Origin: Flexivirga meconopsidis
GTDB taxonomy: Bacteria; Actinomycetota; Actinomycetes; Actinomycetales; Dermatophilaceae
Reading direction: 5' to 3'
Length of the DNA: 64,000 nucleotides
Assembly (NCBI RefSeq): GCF_026162425.1
Contig: NZ_JAOBQJ010000002.1
Coordinates: forward strand, 248,001-312,000
In this document: positions 35,952-45,146 of the stretch, piece by piece
Layout of the letters: every line of letters starts with the position of its first letter
Numbering within the stretch: the first letter of the stretch is position 1
Program-made: the position numbers and the translations under genes
The notes under the pieces: generated by a model
Told to the model about the DNA's origin: nothing
What the model saw: only the letters and a program-made list of their open reading frames with translations
Databases searched by the model: none

Positions 35952-36034
35952 CAACCACGAATCCCCCTGTTTTGCAGGGGGATTCGTGGTTTGTGCGGGG
36001 CTCCCGTCATACGGGGAGAAAAACCGGAGGCGTA
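35952..36034. repeat. 83-bp direct repeat, left copy
   Basis: Matches 38275-38357 at 82 of 83 positions, the single difference being T/C in the hairpin loop. It includes the 17-bp-arm terminator, the string TGTGCGGGGCTCCCGTCATA and a trailing ACCGGAGGCGTA. The homology ends abruptly after GTA in both copies. The two copies bracket a 2.2-kb segment, as attachment-site duplications bracket an inserted element. Confidence 0.9.
35953..35991 (+). terminator. Intrinsic terminator of the betaine operon
   Basis: A perfect 17-bp stem (35953-35969 with 35975-35991), loop TTTTG, followed by TGTG. It is the first half of the 83-bp direct repeat; an identical stem with loop TTCTG occurs at 38276-38314. 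Confidence 0.8.
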
Positions 36035-36183
36035 ACCGACTATTGCGTTCGAACGCAAAGGTTTGCGCGCTGGCGGCACGAGCAGTTGAGTGGCAGAGAT
36101 CCACCGGATCCACGTGTCAGATCCAACGCCGTCGGTAACGTCGGTATCGAGGGGTTTGAACGCTATCGAGGGGAGCGATTCTG

Positions 36184-37158
36184 ATGCTGCGTCTGCACTT
36201 CACCGCAGCGGACGTGGCGCGAGTGCGCATGGCGCCCTGCGCGTCGGCGTCCTGGGAGATGATCGCTTCCATTCAGGCATCACGCCGCGCCACCGCCGCG
36301 CACGTGTTCGATGACTGGCGACCCGCGGCAGGAAGCTCTGCTGCGCGCACACGCGCAGCAGACCTATATCGATTGATCCCCGCAACACGAGGAGTCGTGC
36401 CCGACTACCTCACGCCGTTCACTCATGCCAGCACGATGACCGCACTCGCTCCGTTGCTCAACGACACTGCAGCTGACCTCGTCCAGGAACAGCTCACATC
36501 GCTCCAGCTTGCTCCCGGCGCGCGCACTGCGGCCTGGTGGCGGCAACGTCGTGACCGCATCACCCGCGCGGCGATAGCCCACTGGTCAGACAGTCTCGCG
36601 CCGTACTGGACCCAAATCCGAGCCTGCGTGGCCACTGACCTCGAGCACCGCAGTCAAACGCTCGCCGCGGCCGGTGTCGAGGGGCTACTGACCACACTCG
36701 GCTCGGGCATCAGCTGGACCTACCCCACGCTGTCAATTCCGTGGTTCACCGACGTCGACCTGCCATTGTGTGGCCGAGGGCTTGTGCTCCAGCCGATCTA
36801 CTTCGGCTGGAGGCACGCCCTCGTGCAGGACGACCCGGGCGAATCGACGGTGCTGGCCATCCCGGTCCACGAACACGTGCCCCTGAAATCGACGCCGCGC
36901 GCGCAACCCGACGAACTGCACGCCGTGCTCGGTCGCGCACGGAGCCGCATTCTCGGCCTACTCGCCAGCACCCCCGCGAGTACCAGCGACGTTGCACGCC
37001 ACACCAGTATGTCGCCGGGCAACGCCAGCCGACACCTCAAAGCCCTTCGATACAGCGGCCTGGTCTCCTCCCGACGAACCGGGCAACAAGTCACCCACCA
37101 ACTCACCGCCGCCGGGGCCGTGCTCTACCGCACGCAGACCCAGGAATCGCCCGCCTGA
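36184..37158 (+). CDS. DUF5937-type protein with C-terminal ArsR-like winged helix
   Basis: 324 aa with GAGGGGAG ahead of ATG 36184. The N-terminal start LRLHFTAADVARVRMAPCAS resembles the DUF5937 regulators of streptomycetes. The C-terminus is a winged helix: RILGLLASTPASTSDVARHT, SMSPGNASRHLKALRYSGLV. It is probably a transcriptional regulator; target unknown. It lies inside the repeat-bounded island. Codon choice looks less GC-biased than in neighbours, and the region holds few proper copies of the genome-wide motif, both signs of transfer. Confidence 0.65.
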   Translation: MLRLHFTAADVARVRMAPCASASWEMIASIQASRRATAAHVFDDWRPAAGSSAARTRAADLYRLIPATRGVVPDYLTPFTHASTMTALAPLLNDTAADLVQEQLTSLQLAPGARTAAWWRQRRDRITRAAIAHWSDSLAPYWTQIRACVATDLEHRSQTLAAAGVEGLLTTLGSGISWTYPTLSIPWFTDVDLPLCGRGLVLQPIYFGWRHALVQDDPGESTVLAIPVHEHVPLKSTPRAQPDELHAVLGRARSRILGLLASTPASTSDVARHTSMSPGNASRHLKALRYSGLVSSRRTGQQVTHQLTAAGAVLYRTQTQESPA

Positions 37159-37261
37159 TACCGAGCCCGGAGCCAAGATCAGAGCAGAAGAACGGAGCCT
37201 TCTGCGCTGAGCACGCGCGAACGGAACAGCGAATCAGTCTGAAATAAAAGGAGTTCCCGAC

Positions 37262-37333
37262 ATGACGGAACAACTCCCGCTTCATCGGCCATACCGCGCA
37301 GAGCGCAACCACCGTCTGCGTCGTCAACTCTGA
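37262..37333 (+). CDS. Putative 23-aa small protein
   Basis: ATG 37262 is preceded by AAAAGGAG at near-ideal spacing, one of the best ribosome-binding sites in the island. The frame encodes a basic 23-residue peptide (MTEQLPLHRPYRAERNHRLR then RQL) and stops at 37331-37333. It could be a small protein or a leader peptide for the secreted protein gene 200 bp downstream. No homologue is recognised, and the evidence is only the ribosome-binding site. Confidence 0.3.
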   Translation: MTEQLPLHRPYRAERNHRLRRQL

Positions 37334-37541
37334 CGAGCGCGCGGGCAGGGGTAGGGGAAGGGGCCATCTTCGGGTGGAGGAGCCAAGTTGCGTTGCCGTC
37401 TCGCCCAGCCGCCGCGCTCGCGCGGTCTTGTAAGCCGGGGCGAAGCTGACGAAGGGAGGTCGCTCGTACATTTTGCGAGGGGTCAGGGGAACACACCTCG
37501 CATAATCCACGAAACTCATTGGAATGAAATGGAATTCAGCC

Positions 37542-38096
37542 ATGCACCGTTCACGAAAATTGGTTGCAACAACCGGCGCGGCCGCGGTTCTGACCGCGGG
37601 CCTTATCGGCTCATCCAGCATGAAGCCGGCCGCGGCCGACATGCTCTGCGGATCCGACGGGGTCCCGACCATCTCAGCGAACCTCGGCACTTCGCCGATG
37701 GTCACTAAGAAGCCCGGCTACCACGTCGCCCTTGTGCCATACGCAAAGCACGATCCTGGGCTCGGGAACGCCGCAGACCTCGACCGACGGGTCCACCTGT
37801 GCTGGTACCGCTCCACTCAACGAGTCAGCATCGTGGTCAAACGCGATGTCGGCGCGGACGTCGGCATGACAATACAGCTCTACATCAAACGGGACGGCGA
37901 TGGCTGGAGCCGTTGTTACGGACTCAGCACCCTCGGTCCAGGCCGAGGCAGCAAAGTCGTCTACCCGCTCTCGGGGTCGTCGTGTCAACTTCCAGCCCGG
38001 AGCACTGCCGGCCTGCGGATCACCGAATACTGGCGCACACGCTCCGGCGCGCTAGCGGAGGCACGTGCCGCACTCGACCTGCACCGTCACACCTGA
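37542..38096 (+). CDS. Secreted hypothetical protein with four cysteines
   Basis: 184 aa from ATG 37542 (MHRSRKLVATTGAAAVLTAG). A classic signal peptide ends near AAAD; an upstream ATG at 37524 would add six residues and is less likely. The mature part has four Cys (MLCGSD, HLCWYR, SRCYGL, SSCQLP), suggesting two disulfides, and a beta-rich middle (VSIVVKRDVGADVGMTIQLY). I recognise no family. It is in the repeat-bounded island with the regulator gene and could be its cargo. The 200 bp upstream (37334-37541) shows no other gene. Confidence 0.55.
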   Translation: MHRSRKLVATTGAAAVLTAGLIGSSSMKPAAADMLCGSDGVPTISANLGTSPMVTKKPGYHVALVPYAKHDPGLGNAADLDRRVHLCWYRSTQRVSIVVKRDVGADVGMTIQLYIKRDGDGWSRCYGLSTLGPGRGSKVVYPLSGSSCQLPARSTAGLRITEYWRTRSGALAEARAALDLHRHT

Positions 38097-38274
38097 CCGG
38101 CCATGCCCGATATCGGACCCCGGGCGGACTGAACGATTCCCGAGGAGCCGGTTGGCGTCCGATGTCACGGCGGAGACCTTGACGCGGGACCAGTCGCAGC
38201 ACCCCGGTGGCGCTTCGTCCTCGCGGCGCGCGCCCTTGGATCGCCTGGAAGGTCCAGTCCAGTACGCGGGACGT

Positions 38275-38357
38275 CAACCACGAATCCCCCTGTTCTGCAG
38301 GGGGATTCGTGGTTTGTGCGGGGCTCCCGTCATACGGGGAGAAAAACCGGAGGCGTA
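38275..38357. repeat. 83-bp direct repeat, right copy
   Basis: Same sequence as 35952-36034 except one base in the hairpin loop. It sits 30 bp upstream of the ABC exporter gene and therefore restores the presumed ancestral junction between the betaine operon terminator and that gene. The stretch 38097-38274 before it has no recognisable feature. Confidence 0.9.
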
Positions 38358-38387
38358 TGTCGGCGCATCCGCGTAGCGTGACGACCG

Positions 38388-41300
38388 ATGACCACCACGA
38401 CCACCACCGCGACCTCGTCGGTCGGGGGAAACCACCCTGCCTCGCCCGCGCATGATCCCGCGCGGCGGGTCGACTGGCGACGGCTCAGGGGGCCGGTCGC
38501 ACTGCTCTCGCTCGGTGCGATGTCGCTCGGCGCGATCGCCGTCGTGCTCGGCACCGTGATCGCCGGTCGGGTCGCGGCCGACCCGTCCCGGGGACTGGTC
38601 GTCGCGCTCGCGATCTGCGTCGTGGGTGGCGCACTGCTCGACACGGTCGGCAGGTTCCTCTGGGCGGGCGTCGTCGATCGTGCCGAGGGACGGTTGCGCG
38701 AGGACCTGCTGAGCGCGGCACTGCACCAGCCGCTCGACGCGCTGACCGAGCAGGCCGTCGGTGAGATCCTCGACCGGGTCGACGACGACACCCACGAGCT
38801 GGGTTCGCTTCTGCGCCAGGAGCTTTGGGCTGCCATGCGCACAGTCGTCGCGCTGATCCCGATGTGGATCGTCGCCGGTTTCACCTGGTGGCCGGCCTGG
38901 TTGCTCTTTCCGCTCATGGCTGGCGCAACCTTCTGGGTGGTGCGGCCACTGCTCGGCGAGATCGCCCGGCGCAAGGTCATCGAGGAGGCGGCCTGGACCG
39001 ACCATGCAGCGGCACTCGAAGAGGGCATCGCCGGCGCCGATGACCTGCGGACCAGCCTCGGTGCGTCGTTCGCAGTGCGCCGGGTGAGCGAGCTGTCCGC
39101 GGCCATCCACGAAAAGTTCCGTCTCGTGGTCGAGCTGGAGCGCAACCTCGGGCTGCGCGCCGGCGTGCTGCTGCACGCGATGCTCGCCGCGGTCGGGGTC
39201 ATCGGCGTCGTGCTGGTCAGCCGCGACGACCTGTCGATCGCCGCGCTGGTGACCCTCTTCCTGGTCACCACCACGTTCGTCGGGCAAATCGACCAGACCG
39301 CCCGTCACCTGCCCGAGATGCAGGCCGGCCTCGGCGCGCTGATGCGCGTGCGACAGATGATGGCGGTCGCTCCGGAGCCCGCCGGAGGAGCCGACCTGCC
39401 GGACGGGGCCCTCGACATACGGCTGGACGACCTGCAATTTGCTTATGCGCACGGGACGTTCGCCCTGAGCGACATCGACCTGCACGTGCCGGCCGGGCAG
39501 ACGGTCGCACTGGTCGGCCGCACCGGTTCGGGCAAGTCGACCATCACTTCGCTGCTGTCCCGTGCGGTCGAGCCGCGTCCGGGGTCAGTCTTCCTCGGCG
39601 GCGTCGACGTCACCACCGTCGACCTGCAGCAGTTGCGGCGCGCGGTCGGTGTCGTCACTCAGCGCACCGAGATCCTCGCCGGCACGCTGGAGCAGAACAT
39701 CACGCTGTTCGCCGACCGGCCGCGCGCCACCGTGCAGGCCGCGGTCGACGAGCTCGGTCTGACCGATTGGGTCGCCGGGCTGCCCGAGGGCCTCGACACC
39801 CTGCTCGGTCCGGGCGGCACCACCTTGTCGGCGGGCGAGGAGCAGTTGGTGTCGTTCGTCCGGCTGCTGGTGCGCGACGTGCGAGTGGTCGTGCTCGACG
39901 AAGCGACGGCACGGATGGATCCGCTCACCGAGCGCCGGGTGGTCGCCGCCGCCGAGCGCCTGCTGCACGGGCGCACCGGCGTGCTCGTGGCGCACCGGCT
40001 GAGCACGATCGACCGCGCCGACCTGGTCGCGGTGCTCGACCACGGGCGGTTGATCCAAAGCGGTCCACGAGCGGGTCTGGCACGGCAGCCCGGTCCGTTC
40101 CGCTCGCTGCTGGAAGCTGCCGGCACGAGCGACTCCCTTGACGCGCAGTCGGATTCGGCGGCTGATGACCCCGCCGACGACGACGGCGAACGGACCCAGC
40201 AAACAGTAGGTGCACTGCGTCGCAAGGGCACTCCACCGGTGCGCGACGCTGTCGGCGACGGCCCGTCGTTGGCTCGGAGCGTGGCCCATGCGCTGCTGGT
40301 CGTGCCGCGCTGGGGGTTGTTCTCGATCGGCCTGTTCCTCGGCTCCGCACTGCTCGGTTCGCTCGGCGCGGTCACCGGTCTGATCTGGGGACGCACCGTC
40401 GAACGCCTGCAGGACGGCGCCTCGGTGACCTCACTGACGATTGCCCTCGTGGTCAGCCTGATCCTGTCGCCACTGATGCTCGCCGAGGCGTTCCGCCGCT
40501 ACCCGCGCTGGTGGATCGAGACGATGCTGCGCACCCGGATGGCCGTGCTCGTCGGTCAGACCCGGCAGCGGAGGCTGCCACGCAACCCGCCCGGCGAGGT
40601 GGTCGCACGGGCGATGGACGCCGACCGTTTCGCGCTCTACGCCGACCGGTGGGTCGACTTCGTCAACGGCCTGGTCATCGCCGGGGTGACCGCACTGATC
40701 AGCGGGACCGCGCTGGCAGGTCTCATCCTGCTCGCGGTGATGTTCTCCGCGGCGGTCGCGTCAGCGCTGGGTCGTCCGATCGCCGGCCGGTCGGCGGCCA
40801 AATCCTCCGCCGCCCGGGCCGGTTTCGGCCGCGCACTGGTGTCGGCGCTCGACTCGGCGCGCACGGTCAAGTTGGCGGCGCGCACCCCCGAGGTGCACCG
40901 ACACCTGCGCCAGGTCGACGCCGGCCGAGTGCAGGCCGCGGTCTTCGAGCACCGCGTGCGAGCGGTGCTCGACGGCGTGCCGATCGTGCTGGTGCAGGTC
41001 GGCGTGGTCGCGGCCTGGGCGTCATACCTCGGCGGGGTGTGGGGCCTGGCCACCGCGATCCTGGTGGCGGGCGCGGTCACCGGGTTCGACTGGTTCGGCC
41101 GCGTCGCGGGCGCCGTCGTCACCGAGGCACCGGGCACCCGCGCGTGGCAGCGCGCCACCAGCCGCTTCGCCGCAGGTGCCGATCTGATGGCGCTGCCGGC
41201 GGGAGTCGACCTGACGACGGGTGCCGCCCCGGCGCCGACCACTCCCCCACGAAATCCGTTGCAGGAGCTGGAGCTTCGTGGTGTCAGTGCCGTGCATGAC

Positions 41301-41942
41301 GACGGCACGATCGGGGTCAGCGACGTCGACCTCACCGTGCACCGCGGTGAGCTGGTGCTGCTGCTCGGCCAGGTCGGCTCGGGCAAATCGAGCCTGCTCG
41401 GCGCCCTCGCCGGTCTCCTGTCGTATGACGGGGCCGTGCGCTGGAACGGCGCTGACGTCGATGACCCGCAGACCTTCCTTCGCCCGTCGCACGTCGCGCT
41501 GGTCGGTCAGATCCCGCGGGTGCTGTCGGGCAGCTTCGCCGACAACGTGCAGCTCGGTCACGCCGAGCGCGCCTTCGACGAGCCGGTGTCGACCGCACGA
41601 TTGGAGCCGGACATCGCCGAGGCGGGCGGGCCCGACGGCCTGGTGGGTCACCGCGGGGTGCGGCTGTCCGGTGGTCAGGTGCAGCGGCTCGCACTCGCCC
41701 GCGCCCTCGCGACCGACAGCGAGCTGCTGCTGGCTGACGATGTGTCCAGCGCGCTCGACGCCACGACGGAGATCGAGTTGTGGCGGGCGCTGCGCTCTCG
41801 TCATACGACGGTCATCGGCGCGACCTCCAAGCGCGCCGCGCTCGCCCAGGCCGACCGGGTCGTAGTGCTCGTCGAGGGCCGAGTCGCCGCGTCCGGCCCG
41901 TGGCGCGAATTGTCGCGCGACTGGGGCCACCTCGCCGGCTGA
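38388..41942 (+). CDS. Four-domain ABC exporter (TMD-NBD-TMD-NBD)
   Basis: 1184 aa. Two exporter half-transporters fused head to tail. NBD1: VGRTGSGKSTITSLLSRAVE, degenerate signature LSAGEEQLVSFVRLL, Walker B VVVLDEATARMDP, switch VAHRLSTI. A charged linker (about 575-620) leads to the second TMD. NBD2: GQVGSGKSSLLGALAG, canonical LSGGQVQRLALARAL, Walker B LLLADDVSSALDA, where the catalytic Glu is Asp, and ATSKRA in place of the switch His. One site is thus degenerate, as in heterodimeric exporters. The Thr-rich N-terminus and lack of a clear ribosome-binding site leave the start slightly uncertain. Substrate unknown. Confidence 0.87.
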   Translation: MTTTTTTATSSVGGNHPASPAHDPARRVDWRRLRGPVALLSLGAMSLGAIAVVLGTVIAGRVAADPSRGLVVALAICVVGGALLDTVGRFLWAGVVDRAEGRLREDLLSAALHQPLDALTEQAVGEILDRVDDDTHELGSLLRQELWAAMRTVVALIPMWIVAGFTWWPAWLLFPLMAGATFWVVRPLLGEIARRKVIEEAAWTDHAAALEEGIAGADDLRTSLGASFAVRRVSELSAAIHEKFRLVVELERNLGLRAGVLLHAMLAAVGVIGVVLVSRDDLSIAALVTLFLVTTTFVGQIDQTARHLPEMQAGLGALMRVRQMMAVAPEPAGGADLPDGALDIRLDDLQFAYAHGTFALSDIDLHVPAGQTVALVGRTGSGKSTITSLLSRAVEPRPGSVFLGGVDVTTVDLQQLRRAVGVVTQRTEILAGTLEQNITLFADRPRATVQAAVDELGLTDWVAGLPEGLDTLLGPGGTTLSAGEEQLVSFVRLLVRDVRVVVLDEATARMDPLTERRVVAAAERLLHGRTGVLVAHRLSTIDRADLVAVLDHGRLIQSGPRAGLARQPGPFRSLLEAAGTSDSLDAQSDSAADDPADDDGERTQQTVGALRRKGTPPVRDAVGDGPSLARSVAHALLVVPRWGLFSIGLFLGSALLGSLGAVTGLIWGRTVERLQDGASVTSLTIALVVSLILSPLMLAEAFRRYPRWWIETMLRTRMAVLVGQTRQRRLPRNPPGEVVARAMDADRFALYADRWVDFVNGLVIAGVTALISGTALAGLILLAVMFSAAVASALGRPIAGRSAAKSSAARAGFGRALVSALDSARTVKLAARTPEVHRHLRQVDAGRVQAAVFEHRVRAVLDGVPIVLVQVGVVAAWASYLGGVWGLATAILVAGAVTGFDWFGRVAGAVVTEAPGTRAWQRATSRFAAGADLMALPAGVDLTTGAAPAPTTPPRNPLQELELRGVSAVHDDGTIGVSDVDLTVHRGELVLLLGQVGSGKSSLLGALAGLLSYDGAVRWNGADVDDPQTFLRPSHVALVGQIPRVLSGSFADNVQLGHAERAFDEPVSTARLEPDIAEAGGPDGLVGHRGVRLSGGQVQRLALARALATDSELLLADDVSSALDATTEIELWRALRSRHTTVIGATSKRAALAQADRVVVLVEGRVAASGPWRELSRDWGHLAG

Positions 41943-41962
41943 CCCCCGCGCAACCCGACCGA

Positions 41963-43534
41963 TCAGGACGGCGCGTGCCGCTCCAGGAAGCGGTAGACCT
42001 CGGTGTCGTCGACACCCGGGAAGACTCCGGGCGGCATCGCGGCCAGCAGGTGCGAGTGGACCCGGGCGGAGGGCCAGGCCTGCCCGGTCCAGCGCGAGGC
42101 GAGGTCGGTCGGCGGCTGGGTGCAGCAGCTCGGGTCCGGGCAGCGGGAGGTGGCGCGCTCGGTGGTCTCCCGGCCGCGCATCCATTTCACGTGCTGGTAG
42201 GGCACGCCGACGTTGACCGCGAAGAGCCCGTCGTGGGTGCGGTCGACCACCGCGGTGCACCAGTAGGTGCCCGACCGGGTGTCGGTGTAGCTCTGGAACG
42301 CCTGGGACAGGTCGGGCTGCTCGAAGACCCGGCGCGCGGTCCATGCCCGGCATACCCGCTGACCTTCGATCGCGCCCGCTGGGTCGACCGGGAACTGCAC
42401 TCCGTCATTCTCGTAGGCCTTGTAGATCACGCCGTCCTGGCTGATCCGCATGAAATGCACCGGCAACCCGAGATGCCTCGTGGCCAGGTTGGTGAAGCGG
42501 TGCGCGGCGGTCTCGTAGGACACGGCATACGCATCACGCAGATCCTCGATCGCGATGTCCTTCTCCTCCATCGCGCGCCGCAGGAAGTCGACGGTCTCGC
42601 CCTCCGGCATCAACAGCGCGGCGGCGAAGTAGTTGATCTCGACCCGCTGCGACAGAAACTCCGCGTAGTCGGCCGGCACTTGGTGACCGAGCACCAGGTG
42701 CCCGACCGCGTGCAGCGCGAGGGACCGCGAATCATGTTGCCCTGCTTCGGGTTGCGGCAGATAGATGCGCTTGTTGTGCAGGTCGGTGACGGTGCGCGTC
42801 GAACCCGGCAGATCCGAGGTGTGCACGAGCTTGAAGCCGAGGTGCCCGGCGAGCCGGTCGACCGCCGCGCGGCTGATCGGACCGCCCGGGTGGTTGATCG
42901 ACTTCAGCAGGTCGCCCGCCGCTGCCTCGATGTCGCCGAAGTAGTTGTCGGCCGCGCGCATCCGGTCGCGCAGCTCGGCATTCGCCCGGCGGGCGTGCTC
43001 CGGCGTCGCCGCCCGGTCGGCCTGCGCGGAGGCCATCGCCTCGTGCATCCCGACGAGCGCCTCGAGCGCCTCGGACGGCAGCCGCGGACCGATCTTGACC
43101 TTGGGCAGCCCGAGCGCCTCGTATGACGGCTGCCGCTGCGCCCGCTCCAGCCGGATCTCAAGCGCCGCGCGCCGGTTGGGCGGTGCGGTCGACAGCAACG
43201 TCGACAGGTCGGTGCCCAGCTCCTCCGCGAGCGCGGTCAGCACCGACAGCCGCGGCTCGCGCTTGCCGTTCTCGATCAGCGAGAGCGCCGACGCCGACAT
43301 CCCGACAGCCTCGGCGACGTCACCGAGCGTGCGCCCGCCCTCCTGTCTTGTATGACGCAGCCTGCGGCCGATGGTCAGCGCGTCCGGGGAGGTGCCGGTC
43401 TGTTCCTTCACCGGCTCGGGCGCGTGCGGTGAGGTCAGGCGACCGGGATTGGCGGTGTCGACACTCGTCATACCGGCAGGATTGCGCTTCTTGACGCGCA
43501 CCGCATCGGTCGATGGGGTTGAAACTCGGGCCAT
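41963..43534 (-). CDS. RamB-like XRE regulator of acetate/glyoxylate metabolism
   Basis: 523 aa from ATG 43532-43534. After a basic tail, an XRE helix-turn-helix (LTIGRRLRHTRQEGGRTLGD, VAEAVGMSASALSLIENGKR) is followed by an ImmA/IrrE-like domain and a C-terminal short-chain-fatty-acyl regulator domain with Cys-rich RCPDPSCCTQPP. The metallopeptidase motif reads LHAVGHLVLGH, lacking the catalytic Glu. This architecture is that of RamB, the repressor of aceA and aceB in Corynebacterium glutamicum, and the gene is divergent from aceA. It probably couples the glyoxylate shunt to acyl-CoA or acetate status. Confidence 0.85.
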   Translation of the reverse strand: MARVSTPSTDAVRVKKRNPAGMTSVDTANPGRLTSPHAPEPVKEQTGTSPDALTIGRRLRHTRQEGGRTLGDVAEAVGMSASALSLIENGKREPRLSVLTALAEELGTDLSTLLSTAPPNRRAALEIRLERAQRQPSYEALGLPKVKIGPRLPSEALEALVGMHEAMASAQADRAATPEHARRANAELRDRMRAADNYFGDIEAAAGDLLKSINHPGGPISRAAVDRLAGHLGFKLVHTSDLPGSTRTVTDLHNKRIYLPQPEAGQHDSRSLALHAVGHLVLGHQVPADYAEFLSQRVEINYFAAALLMPEGETVDFLRRAMEEKDIAIEDLRDAYAVSYETAAHRFTNLATRHLGLPVHFMRISQDGVIYKAYENDGVQFPVDPAGAIEGQRVCRAWTARRVFEQPDLSQAFQSYTDTRSGTYWCTAVVDRTHDGLFAVNVGVPYQHVKWMRGRETTERATSRCPDPSCCTQPPTDLASRWTGQAWPSARVHSHLLAAMPPGVFPGVDDTEVYRFLERHAPS

Positions 43535-43652
43535 GTACCGACAATAACGCAAAAATTGCAAATCTTTACGTTCAAGATGCTGTTACTTGTGGGTTCCGTT
43601 CCCCCAGAGTGGTCTGCATCGACAGACCGCCCCGGAAAGGAACATGGGAGCC
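43535..43652. promoter_or_regulatory. RamB-type operator/promoter region upstream of aceA
   Basis: The AT-rich stretch 43541-43572 contains GCAAAAATTGCAAATCTTTA. Its reverse strand reads AAAGATTTGCAATTTTTGCG, close to the RamB consensus (A/G)AANTTTGCAAA known from Corynebacterium. It abuts the regulator start and lies about 90 bp before aceA, so it may serve both autoregulation and aceA control. A GGAAAGG precedes the aceA starts. Confidence 0.5.
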
Positions 43653-44948
<1,296 letters not shown>

Positions 44949-44996
44949 TCCCGAACTGACGCTTCTCTGGGCCTCGGTGACGAGGCCACCCCTACT

Positions 44997-45040
44997 CCCG
45001 GGTCTGCGCGGTCAACTGGCTCCGGCCGCGCAGACCCGGG
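44997..45040 (+). terminator. aceA terminator
   Basis: CCCGGGTCTGCGCGG (44997-45011) pairs perfectly with 45026-45040 across a 14-base loop, 48 bp after the aceA stop, and is followed by GTCTTC. A typical high-GC terminator without a long U-tract. Confidence 0.7.
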
Positions 45041-45048
45041 GTCTTCAT

Positions 45049-45099
45049 CCCCACGAAGTTCTCCGCTCGTTCCTCGCTCCGATACTTCGCGAGGGCCCC
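45049..45099. repeat. Dispersed intergenic repeat (family A), second copy
   Basis: Reverse-complement relative of 6927-6979. It begins CCCCACGAAGTT and ends TACTTCGCGAGGGCCCC; the centre (CTCCGCTCGTTCCTCGCTCC) is divergent and itself a weak palindrome. Located between the aceA terminator and the aceB ribosome-binding site. Confidence 0.65.
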
Positions 45100-45146
45100 A
45101 AAACCCAAGAAATTCAAGGCAATTCGCACCGGAAAGGACACACGTC

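Noticed and set aside
37103-37705. 200-aa minus-strand frame across the island intergenic region.
   Set aside because: It overlaps the ends of both plus-strand island genes, has no good ribosome-binding site, and its composition looks random.
35952-38357. The 83-bp repeats as insertion-sequence or composite-transposon ends.
   Set aside because: They are direct, contain a transcription terminator of the host operon, have no terminal inverted repeats or transposase, and no short target duplication is visible outside them.
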